14,656 bases of DNA from DATEEW01 sp035273665. Lineage in GTDB: Bacteria > Pseudomonadota > Gammaproteobacteria > Burkholderiales > SG8-39. Shown in pieces: positions 7,222 through 13,398 of this stretch. The notes below the pieces were generated by a model. The model was not told the DNA's origin and made no database searches. It saw nothing but the letters and a program-made list of their open reading frames with translations. A program made the translations under genes and the position numbers. The stretch's first letter is position 1; every line of letters begins with the position of its first letter. The stretch covers positions 1-14,656 of the forward strand of contig DATEOW010000023.1 in the NCBI GenBank assembly GCA_035273665.1, written 5' to 3'.

Positions 7222-7864
7222 GAGCGCGAACCGAAATAAAGGCCAAGTGATTTTAGCACGCGACCTCCGCCCGACCGCCCGACGGACCGGGTTGCAAGCT
7301 TTGCTCAAGGAAGTACGCGGGTGCGTGCTCTGCGCGGCGCATTTGCCGCACGATCCGCGCCCGGTGTTGCGCGTCGCCAGTAGTGCGCGCGTGCTGATCG
7401 TCGGCCAAGCGCCCGGCCGCAAGGTGCATGAAACGGGCATTCCCTGGAACGATGCCTCGGGAGACCGTTTGCGCGACTGGTTGCAGATCGATCGCGATTT
7501 CTTTTACGACGAAAAGCGCATCGCCATCATTCCGGCGGGTCTTTGTTATCCGGGCAAGGGACCGAGCGGCGACCTGCCCCCGCGCCATGAATGTGCGCCG
7601 AATTGGCACCCGCGATTGCGAGCGTTTCTTCCGAAACTGCACTTGACCCTGCTCGTCGGCGGTTATGCGCAAGCGTACTACCTGGGACGGCGCAAAAAAA
7701 CGACGCTGACCGATACGGTAGAAGCTTGGAGAGAGTACTTGCCGGACTATTTTCCCTTGCCGCATCCGAGCCCACGAAATTTCAACTGGCTGCGCACACA
7801 CCCTTGGTTCGAGCGCGACGTGCTGCCGCAATTACGTCGCGAATTTCGCCGCGCATTGGATTAG
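7220..7864 (+). CDS. Uracil-DNA glycosylase superfamily protein, probable Fe-S type
   Basis: Probable base-excision repair enzyme removing uracil or damaged bases from DNA; its actual substrate is unknown. The 214-residue product has four cysteines, Cys35-x2-Cys38 and Cys109-x15-Cys125, the spacing of the 4Fe-4S ligands in family 4 uracil-DNA glycosylases. Motif A is GQAPG (62-66), running into ETGIPWNDASGDRLRDWL (71-88), and motif C is HPSPRN (182-187) at the usual site of the catalytic-loop histidine. Family 4 normally shows GEAPG and GRPFVG, so this is a divergent subgroup. The ATG at 7220 overlaps the purB start; an in-frame GTG at 7247, preceded by AAAGG, is a credible alternative giving 205 residues. 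Recognisable similarity begins near residue 25, so both starts remain possible. Confidence 0.85.
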   Translation: MSANRNKGQVILARDLRPTARRTGLQALLKEVRGCVLCAAHLPHDPRPVLRVASSARVLIVGQAPGRKVHETGIPWNDASGDRLRDWLQIDRDFFYDEKRIAIIPAGLCYPGKGPSGDLPPRHECAPNWHPRLRAFLPKLHLTLLVGGYAQAYYLGRRKKTTLTDTVEAWREYLPDYFPLPHPSPRNFNWLRTHPWFERDVLPQLRREFRRALD

Positions 7865-7884
7865 GCCCACACTTAGACCCACAC
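7861..7884. repeat. 12-bp tandem duplication at the UDG-family gene stop
   Basis: TTAGGCCCACAC (7861-7872) is followed by TTAGACCCACAC (7873-7884), 11 of 12 bases identical. The first copy contains the stop codon, so the repeat leaves the protein unchanged. It begins the 93-base gap before the GST gene. Confidence 0.8.
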
Positions 7885-7911
7885 GCCTACTTTCGCCGCC
7901 TTTCGCGCTGC

Positions 7912-7917
7912 TATACT
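7912..7917 (+). promoter_or_regulatory. Possible -10 hexamer for the GST gene
   Basis: TATACT (5 of 6 to consensus) stands 40 bases before the GST start in the 93-base gap after the UDG-family gene. The upstream region offers only a TTTCGC-like -35 at short spacing (15), so the promoter is weak or uncertain. Confidence 0.3.
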
Positions 7918-7957
7918 GCGGACGCCTTCTTCCCTCCTCGCCTCAGCGCAAAATCAC

Positions 7958-8566
7958 ATGAAGTTAATCGGTTCGCTCACCAGTCCCTATGTTCGCAAAG
8001 TGCGCATCGTCGCGGCGGAGAAGCGCATCGAGTACGAATGGATGCTGGAAAATCCGTGGAGCGGCGACACGTCGGTGGTGCAGTTCAATCCGCTTGGCAA
8101 GGTGCCGGTGCTTATTCTCGACGACGGCAGCAGCTTGTTCGATTCGCGCGTGATTTGCGAATTCCTCGACAATGTTTCACCCATCGCCAAACTTCTACCG
8201 CAAGGCAATCGCGAGCGTATCCAGGTGAAACGCTGGGAAGCCTTGGCAGATGGTGTGTTGGATGCGGGCGTCGCGGCCCGATTGGAAAACAACCGCCCCG
8301 AACATGAGCGCTCGCTCGGCTGGACAACGCGTCAACTCAGCAAAGTCGAACAAGGCCTCGACGCAATGGATGCCGAGTTGGGCGCTCAAGCCTGGTGTAG
8401 CGGCGGTGCTTTCAGCTTGGCGGATGTGAGTGTCATCGCTTGCCTCGGCTGGCTGGATTTTCGTTTTCCGCAAAACGATTGGCGCGGCAAACGAGCGAAT
8501 TTGAAACGTCATGCGGAAAAGCTAGCTGACCGCCCCTCAGTCGCGGAAACCCTTCCGAGGGAATAG
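7958..8566 (+). CDS. Glutathione S-transferase family protein, YibF-like
   Basis: Soluble two-domain glutathione transferase. The thioredoxin-like half starts MKLIGSLTSPYVRKVRI with Ser9 at the usual catalytic position, then QFNPLGKVPVL (42-52) with the cis-proline Pro50, and the glutathione-binding LFDSRVICEFL (60-70, Asp62-Ser63). The helical half has KRWEALADGVLDAG (91-104) and the folding-box motif SLADVSV (153-159). These features match Escherichia coli YibF as I recall it, and the length of 202 is normal. The physiological substrate is not known for this group. It lies beside purB and the UDG-family gene and converges on the sensor kinase with a single base between the two stop codons, so no separate terminator fits there. 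Confidence 0.92.
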   Translation: MKLIGSLTSPYVRKVRIVAAEKRIEYEWMLENPWSGDTSVVQFNPLGKVPVLILDDGSSLFDSRVICEFLDNVSPIAKLLPQGNRERIQVKRWEALADGVLDAGVAARLENNRPEHERSLGWTTRQLSKVEQGLDAMDAELGAQAWCSGGAFSLADVSVIACLGWLDFRFPQNDWRGKRANLKRHAEKLADRPSVAETLPRE

Positions 8567-8567
8567 C

Positions 8568-10730
8568 TCAGCGCCGGGGTGCAGCCAGCACTTCGTCGAT
8601 CGCCTTACGCAAAGCGATCGCATCGAAGGGTTTGCCCAGCACGCGCATCCCTGCCGTTTTCGCTTGTTCCAACTGCGCCGTATAACCGGTAATCAATAGA
8701 ATCGGTAGTTGCAAATCCGATGCATGGAGCGCTTGCGCGAGCCCGATGCCGCTTATCCCCTGAGGCATGAGTACATCGGACACTACGAGCACCCAATCGA
8801 TGTCCTTCTCGAGCCGCTTCAGCGCTTCTTCGGCGCTTAGTTCAATCTCAACGTCGTAACCCAGTTGTTCGAGCAGCAAGCGCGTCGCGTCCGCCACTTC
8901 CGGATTGTCTTCGACCAGCAGCACTCGCCCGCTCGCGAGGATAATACTTTGCGTCTCGACGGGCGCTGGCGCCGCCAGTTCGCTTTGCGAGACCGGCAAG
9001 AGCATGGTCACGGTTGTTCCGGCGCCAACAATACTCTGCACGCCTACACTACCGCCCGCTTCTTCGCAGAACCCGCGAACTTGCGCCAAACCTAAACCTG
9101 TTCCGCGACCCGCCGCTTTCGTGGTGAAGAAGGGTTCAAAAATTCGATTCAAATTTTCCGGCTCGATGCCGTGTCCCGTATCTTCGAAAGCAATGACGAT
9201 GCGTTCAGGGTGATTTGCATCGGCAGGCACGGGGTCGACACGTATCCGCAGACGGCCGCCGTCCGGCATGGCATCACGCGCATTCAGTGCGAGATTGAGC
9301 AAGGCGAGCTCCAACTCCGCCTCGTCCGCATAAATCGGTTTCAATGAGGGACTGATCTGAATGTCGAGTTGAATCCGCCCTCCCAGCGAAGTGCGTACCA
9401 GTTCCATGAACTCACGCACATGTTTCGCGACATCCAGAACCTCCGGCCGCAAAGGTTGTTTGCGTGAGAAGGCGAGCAATTGCCGCGTCAATCGTTTCCC
9501 TGCCTCGATCGAGCGTTCCAATGCTCCGAGCGGTTGATCGCTTTTTGGATCCAGCATTTGACGGCGCAGGACCATGGTGCTGGTCGACACCACCATCAAA
9601 AGATTATTGAAATCGTGCGCGACGCCGCCAGTGAGTTGCCCCAGCGCTTCAAGCCGCCGCGCCTGTTTGTAGGCGAGTTCCATCGCTTGGCGTTGAGTGA
9701 CTTCGGCGCGCCACTGATCCCAGACTTCTTCTTCGCGGCGCAGCCGTCTCAAGGTGCTGACCAGCAGCGCCCATAACGCGATACTGGGTAGAAAGGTGAA
9801 AGCCGCTACGCTACCGATCTGCCTATACCAGGCGCCTTGCCAGGTCGCCGTCGAGTAGCTCGCAACGATATACAAGGGAAGATCGCCCACGCGACGGAAA
9901 GCAAAGGAGCGTTTTTTTCCGTCTGCATTCGATCTGGTCTCTAACGACCCCGCGCGTTCCCCCGCAGCGAACCGGTCTCCGAGTTCCGCGTTAGGAGAGA
10001 AAGTGATGGGATTCGACACTGGGGGATAGCGACCGAGCAAGGAGCCGCGGGCGTGGTGAAGCGCAATAGCCGCACCCTCATTACCGGAAATCATCTGCCG
10101 GTAGTACTCCGAGAAGTAACCGGGATTGAGTGATGTATTCACTACGCCCGCGAACCGCTCGCCCTGTCGACGCGCGATGGACATATTGAAAATCAGCATC
10201 TTTGATGCACGCCCTTGGAATAGCGTAGAAACAAAGACTTCCGAACCCGGGTTGCTCGCGTGATGATAGAAATCCTCCCGATCGGCGATATTCGGCTGAG
10301 GCGTGTTCGGCTGGTTCAAACTGCTCACCATTCTCGTGCCCGTCTCATCGAACACATTGATCGATTGAATCTGCGGCATCGCTTCGCCGATTTCGTTGAG
10401 CATCTGATGGTACTGCGCTTGTTGGGCACGAATCTCATCATTGCTTTGATCGCGCAACAGCTCCACAACCCGCGCGTTGATCTGCTCATTGATCTCCATC
10501 ACCTTGAGCGCGTGCTCTTCGGCAACGCCAACCATGCGTTGGACATCAAGCTCCACCTGTTTTCGTGTCTCTGTGTAGCTGCTCCATGCATACCACAGCA
10601 CAAAGATGATCGGCAGCAGCACAGCCAGCGCGAGCAGCGTCTTCAGCACGGCTCTCGTGCGGTCTAATCGCGGAATATCTTGAATGGATGGACTATCTGC
10701 GTGAGGGGAGGAAAGCTCGCTCGAAGTCAT
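8568..10730 (-). CDS. Membrane hybrid sensor histidine kinase with periplasmic Cache-like domain
   Basis: Sensor kinase of 720 residues. A first span (about 29-50) and a second (about 304-325) enclose a periplasmic region of roughly 250 residues. Its INVFDETG, IADREDFYHHASNPG and FAGVVNTSLNPGYFSEYY segments resemble double-Cache (PDC) ligand-binding domains. The cytoplasmic part has a HisKA helix with His372 (GVAHDFNNLL), then a HATPase domain with N box LLNLALNARDAM (477-488), EDTGHGIEP (516-524), F box FEPFFTT (531-537) and GRGTGLGLAQV (541-551). A C-terminal receiver domain has acidic Glu607-Asp608, phospho-acceptor Asp652, Thr681 and Lys700. No DNA-binding regulator is nearby, so its target is unknown. 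It lies 113 bases after mnmA, behind a set of direct repeats. The Shine-Dalgarno sequence is weak (GAGAAG, ten bases from the ATG). Confidence 0.95.
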   Translation of the reverse strand: MTSSELSSPHADSPSIQDIPRLDRTRAVLKTLLALAVLLPIIFVLWYAWSSYTETRKQVELDVQRMVGVAEEHALKVMEINEQINARVVELLRDQSNDEIRAQQAQYHQMLNEIGEAMPQIQSINVFDETGTRMVSSLNQPNTPQPNIADREDFYHHASNPGSEVFVSTLFQGRASKMLIFNMSIARRQGERFAGVVNTSLNPGYFSEYYRQMISGNEGAAIALHHARGSLLGRYPPVSNPITFSPNAELGDRFAAGERAGSLETRSNADGKKRSFAFRRVGDLPLYIVASYSTATWQGAWYRQIGSVAAFTFLPSIALWALLVSTLRRLRREEEVWDQWRAEVTQRQAMELAYKQARRLEALGQLTGGVAHDFNNLLMVVSTSTMVLRRQMLDPKSDQPLGALERSIEAGKRLTRQLLAFSRKQPLRPEVLDVAKHVREFMELVRTSLGGRIQLDIQISPSLKPIYADEAELELALLNLALNARDAMPDGGRLRIRVDPVPADANHPERIVIAFEDTGHGIEPENLNRIFEPFFTTKAAGRGTGLGLAQVRGFCEEAGGSVGVQSIVGAGTTVTMLLPVSQSELAAPAPVETQSIILASGRVLLVEDNPEVADATRLLLEQLGYDVEIELSAEEALKRLEKDIDWVLVVSDVLMPQGISGIGLAQALHASDLQLPILLITGYTAQLEQAKTAGMRVLGKPFDAIALRKAIDEVLAAPRR

Positions 10731-10779
10731 ACGCCGGTTCTTCTCAACTAGGATGGCCGATGACGCGGAGATCCGCCTG

Positions 10780-10812
10780 TCTTATGCGTTTCTTATGCGT
10801 CTCTTATGAAGT
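10780..10812. repeat. Three 11-bp direct repeats upstream of the sensor kinase gene
   Basis: TCTTATGCGTT (10780-10790), TCTTATGCGTC (10791-10801) and TCTTATGAAGT (10802-10812) lie head to tail. The first two differ at one base, and the third keeps TCTTATG. They start 50 bases upstream of the kinase start codon. The 11-bp period puts each copy on nearly the same face of the helix. An inverted repeat GCGGA-GA-TCCGC (10765-10776) stands between them and the gene. Confidence 0.85.
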
Positions 10813-10845
10813 GTGCCGCGCTACGCGCCGCGGCGCCACTTTTTT
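10809..10845 (+). terminator. Plus-strand intrinsic terminator, opposed to the flanking genes
   Basis: On the plus strand AAGTG (10809-10813) pairs with CACTT (10837-10841) and GCCGCG (10815-10820) with CGCGGC (10829-10834), leaving an 8-base loop and a small internal mismatch; a run of six T (10840-10845) ends the structure. This is the classical form for plus-strand transcripts. On the minus strand the T run becomes an A run before the hairpin, and what follows it (CATAAGAG) is not U-rich, so it is a poor terminator for mnmA. The T run overlaps the mnmA stop codon. Confidence 0.6.
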
Positions 10846-11920
10846 ATTGTATGACGCCGCCACCGAGGCAGACGTCGCCTTGATACAGCACGACGGATTG
10901 GCCAGGGGTAACCGCCCATTGCGGCTGCTCGAACCGCACTTCGCATTGTTCGCCAGAGAGCGCCATCAGTTCGCAAGCCGCATCTGCCTGGCGATAACGT
11001 GTTTTTGCGGCGTAAGCGCCCGGCAACGGTGCTTCGCCTCCCACCCAGGCCAGATCCGCCGCGGTGAGCGCTTTACGAGCCAGCAGCGGATGATCATGCC
11101 CCTGCACGACGATCAATTCGTTAGCCGCCATATCCTTGGCCGCGACGTACCAAGGCTCGCCATCGCCGTCCTTCGTCCCGCCGATGCCCAGACCATAACG
11201 CTGCCCGATGGTATAGAACGCGAGCCCCATGTGTTCGCCCATCGGCACACCTTCTGGCGTGCGCATCGGGCCGGGTTGGCGCGGCAAATAACGATTCAGG
11301 AATTCGCGAAACGGTCGCTCGCCGATAAAACAGATACCGGTGGAATCCTTTTTGGCGTAGACAGGCAAACCGGCTTCCTCAGCCATTTTTCGCACTTCGC
11401 TTTTTTTTATGGTCGAAAGCGGAAAGAGCACGCGCGAAAGCTGCGCCTGATTCAGGCGATGTAAAAAATAACTTTGATCCTTGGACAGATCCGCCGCTTT
11501 CAGCAATTCATGACGGCCGTCCACTTCCCGCACACCGGCATAGTGTCCCGTAGCGATACGCTCGGCGCCCATGCGCAGGGCGTGATCCAAAAATGCCTTG
11601 AACTTGATTTCGGCATTGCATAGCACGTCCGGGTTGGGCGTACGTCCGGCCGAATACTCACGCAGAAAATCGGCGAATACGCGCTCCTTGTATTCGGCCG
11701 CGAAATTCACCACCTCCATATCGATGCCGATCACATCCGCGACGGACACGACATCCACCAGGTCCTGCCTTGTGGAGCAATACTCGTCGTCATCATCGTC
11801 TTCCCAGTTCTTCATGAAAAGTCCGATGACTTCATAGCCCGCGCGCTTCAGCAACAATGCCGCAACGGCCGAATCGACGCCGCCGGACATGCCGACGACA
11901 ATCCGTTCCTTCACTGCCAT
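10844..11920 (-). CDS. mnmA: tRNA 2-thiouridylase MnmA
   Basis: ATP-dependent enzyme that puts sulfur on C2 of the wobble uridine (U34) in tRNAs for Lys, Glu and Gln, taking sulfur from the IscS/Tus relay in many bacteria. The 358-residue product has the PP-loop GMSGGVDSAVA (10-20), the catalytic Cys101 in TPNPDVLCN, and the second Cys197 in DSTGICFIG, the pair that forms the persulfide and disulfide intermediates. SKDQSYFL (146-153) and FYTIGQRYGLGIGG are further signatures. The acidic insert NWEDDDDDEYCSTRQD (38-53) is one I associate with betaproteobacterial MnmA. The start codon lies inside the end of the upstream gene (10-base overlap), pointing to translational coupling. In Escherichia coli mnmA also follows nudJ, so the nudJ-mnmA link is conserved although an extra gene lies between them here. 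Confidence 0.97.
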   Translation of the reverse strand: MAVKERIVVGMSGGVDSAVAALLLKRAGYEVIGLFMKNWEDDDDDEYCSTRQDLVDVVSVADVIGIDMEVVNFAAEYKERVFADFLREYSAGRTPNPDVLCNAEIKFKAFLDHALRMGAERIATGHYAGVREVDGRHELLKAADLSKDQSYFLHRLNQAQLSRVLFPLSTIKKSEVRKMAEEAGLPVYAKKDSTGICFIGERPFREFLNRYLPRQPGPMRTPEGVPMGEHMGLAFYTIGQRYGLGIGGTKDGDGEPWYVAAKDMAANELIVVQGHDHPLLARKALTAADLAWVGGEAPLPGAYAAKTRYRQADAACELMALSGEQCEVRFEQPQWAVTPGQSVVLYQGDVCLGGGVIQ

Positions 11921-12471
11921 CCCGCGGCCTTCGTCAAAGAAGGCTTTGCACCGCCAAGCCAGTTATCCAGCGCAAACACGGCTGCCGGCTCGCCGGGTTC
12001 GAAGAACCAGCTATCCACCACGTAGCGCTCTCCGCTGCCGCGCTCGATGAGATCGACCGCCCAGTGCGCATTCCAGATGTTGCGCCGAATCGGTCGACCG
12101 ACCGTATGAAAGCGCAGCCAGCCTTGCTTCTGCATCAGCAACAAGAAAGTCGTCGTGTTAGTCGAATGATCGATGCAATCCATGCGGCCCGGCATTTCTT
12201 CGTCATCGTCATTGCCGGCATGGTCTTGCCAGATGGGCGATTGCGTTCCTGCGTAGACATACATGGCCGCTACCGCCCGCGACACCGTATCACGCTCTTC
12301 GTCCGCATTGCGCGGGCGCTTGAACAGCGCTTTCAGTTCCGCGAGTTTCTTCGGCGGAAATTCGACCGTGCTCTGTTCGCTGCAATCGTACGCATGGCAG
12401 ATCTGCAACTTTTCTGCATGCGCTAAATGGCTAAACAAGAGCAAGTGCAGAAGTAATATCGCGCTACGCAT
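11911..12471 (-). CDS. Secreted protein of unknown function, possible transglutaminase-like cysteine peptidase fold
   Basis: I do not recognise a named family. The 186-residue product has a clear signal peptide (MRSAILLLHLLLFSHLAHA, cleavage expected before Glu20), so the mature protein should be periplasmic or exported. A short N-terminal pair Cys25-x4-Cys30 could form a disulfide. The C-terminal half shows Cys99 at a helix-like start (CIDHSTNTTTFLLLMQ), His136 in NAHWAVDL and Asp153 in RYVVDSWF. This Cys, then His-Ala/Trp-hydrophobic, then tyrosine-val-val-Asp order matches the triad of bacterial transglutaminase-like cysteine peptidases; that reading is inference. The gene overlaps nudJ by 8 bases and mnmA by 10, so it is probably translated from the same message as a tRNA-modifying enzyme, although its product works outside the cytoplasm. 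Confidence 0.85.
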   Translation of the reverse strand: MRSAILLLHLLLFSHLAHAEKLQICHAYDCSEQSTVEFPPKKLAELKALFKRPRNADEERDTVSRAVAAMYVYAGTQSPIWQDHAGNDDDEEMPGRMDCIDHSTNTTTFLLLMQKQGWLRFHTVGRPIRRNIWNAHWAVDLIERGSGERYVVDSWFFEPGEPAAVFALDNWLGGAKPSLTKAAGWQ

Positions 12472-12922
12472 AGTGCTCGATCAAGTCGAGCGGATAACGC
12501 ACGCCGCCAAGATAACGTTCGATGCTCAGCATGAGCAAAGGGCTGCGATGCCGCTCGCGGCAAGCGCGAATCTCGTCCAGACTGAGCCATAAGGCTTGCC
12601 GAATTTCCTTGTCCAGCTTTCGGGCCGGATCGCGCTCCCCCACTTCACCGCAGAAGGCGAACCGTAGGTAGGTCTTATCGCTATCGGGCAGTGTCCACGA
12701 GAAAACGCCCAAAAGCGCGGTCGGCCGAAAGGCATGGGCCGTCTCTTCCAGCGTCTCTCGCACGCAAGCTTCCACCAGTGTCTCACCCGGATCCCAGTGT
12801 CCGGCCGGTTGGTTGAAGACAAGCCGTCCGTCGTGAACCTCCTCCTCGACAAGCAGGAACTTGCCGTCCCGTTCGGCGACGGCTGCTACAACGACGTTGG
12901 GTTTCCAGATTTCTGAGGGCAT
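12464..12922 (-). CDS. nudJ: Nudix hydrolase, NudJ-like phosphatase
   Basis: Hydrolyses phosphate from nucleoside di- and triphosphates and, in Escherichia coli, from the thiamine precursor HMP diphosphate. The 152-residue protein carries a Nudix box, Gly41-x5-Glu47-x7-Arg55-Glu56-x2-Glu59-Glu60, with the preceding NQPAGHWDPGETLVEA (37-52) closely matching E. coli NudJ as I recall it; SPLLMLSIERY and RYPLDLI near the C terminus also match. The last conserved glycine of the box is Ala62 here, a small departure. It is first of three overlapping genes ending in mnmA, the same association as in E. coli. The leader contains an 8-bp inverted repeat around the best Shine-Dalgarno candidate (AGGAG), which is unusually far, 17 bases, from the ATG. 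Confidence 0.93.
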   Translation of the reverse strand: MPSEIWKPNVVVAAVAERDGKFLLVEEEVHDGRLVFNQPAGHWDPGETLVEACVRETLEETAHAFRPTALLGVFSWTLPDSDKTYLRFAFCGEVGERDPARKLDKEIRQALWLSLDEIRACRERHRSPLLMLSIERYLGGVRYPLDLIEHYA

Positions 12923-12924
12923 GA

Positions 12925-12951
12925 GCGCTTCAAAATAAACTCCTGAAGCGC
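12925..12951 (-). promoter_or_regulatory. Inverted repeat in the nudJ leader
   Basis: GCGCTTCA (12925-12932) and TGAAGCGC (12944-12951) form a perfect 8-bp inverted repeat with an 11-base spacer, ending two bases before the nudJ start codon. On the minus strand the AGGAG lies at the stem-loop boundary. A TAAAAT hexamer (minus strand, 12957-12952) directly abuts the repeat as a candidate -10. The repeat could be an operator over the transcription start or an mRNA hairpin around the ribosome site. Confidence 0.5.
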
Positions 12952-12968
12952 ATTTTAGCGCGAGCCGC

Positions 12969-13337
12969 TTAACTGGTCCCGATCAACCACTGGCGGGCGG
13001 AAGCGACGCTATCGAACACTTTCATCGCAACCCCGCGATTGACCGATACCTGCTCGGAAAACAATGCCCCCTGGAGCAGCGCCGGACGCATGACAATCGC
13101 CAAACGCACACCTCGAGGTAGATTGCTTGGATGCTCGGAAACAAATTCGAATTGCTCGGTGACAGAGGGTAGAACGGTCATGCTGGAAGCATCGACGAGC
13201 ATCCGCTTTAGACCGAGGGTCTGCGCCCTTTGATTCAGATCGGCCCGCGCGCTGTTCATTTCATCCCAGCTCACCTCGCCTTCGTGCACGAGGCAGACCG
13301 CTTGGATTTTTTCGTCGATATAGATGCCGTAGCTCAT
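12969..13337 (-). CDS. SpoIIAA/STAS-like cytoplasmic protein
   Basis: A 122-residue protein without signal peptide or membrane span. Its pattern (MSYGIYIDEKIQAVCLVHEGEVSWDE..., then a helix, LKRMLVDASSM, and VRLAIVMRP with a C-terminal VFDSVASARQWL) resembles the SpoIIAA-like/STAS fold: alternating strands and helices with an aspartate after the central strand (Asp49 of MLVDAS). Such proteins usually have no assigned role; an anti-sigma-antagonist function is not supported here because no partner kinase or sigma factor gene is near. There is no Shine-Dalgarno sequence: the ATG is preceded by AATAACAAAAA. A possible promoter upstream is TTGATT (minus strand, 13396-13391) with TAGCGT (13373-13368) at 17-base spacing. 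It lies 46 bases before nudJ in the same direction. Confidence 0.7.
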   Translation of the reverse strand: MSYGIYIDEKIQAVCLVHEGEVSWDEMNSARADLNQRAQTLGLKRMLVDASSMTVLPSVTEQFEFVSEHPSNLPRGVRLAIVMRPALLQGALFSEQVSVNRGVAMKVFDSVASARQWLIGTS

Positions 13338-13398
13338 TTTTTGTTATTCGGTCGTAACGCATGCTTCACGCTAGCCTGCATCCAAAGTTTAATCAACC

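Noticed and set aside
5860..7440. Longer PurB with about 73 extra N-terminal residues
   Set aside because: The extension is antisense to the UDG-family gene and precedes the normal PurB N terminus MSALTALSPLDGR.
8550..8561. CCCT-TCCG-AGGG hairpin as a bidirectional terminator between GST and kinase genes
   Set aside because: Four base pairs, inside the GST coding end, with no T run on either side.
10688..11464. 258-codon plus-strand frame across the mnmA/kinase gap
   Set aside because: Mostly antisense to mnmA, contains the terminator hairpin and tandem repeats, and its peptide resembles no family.
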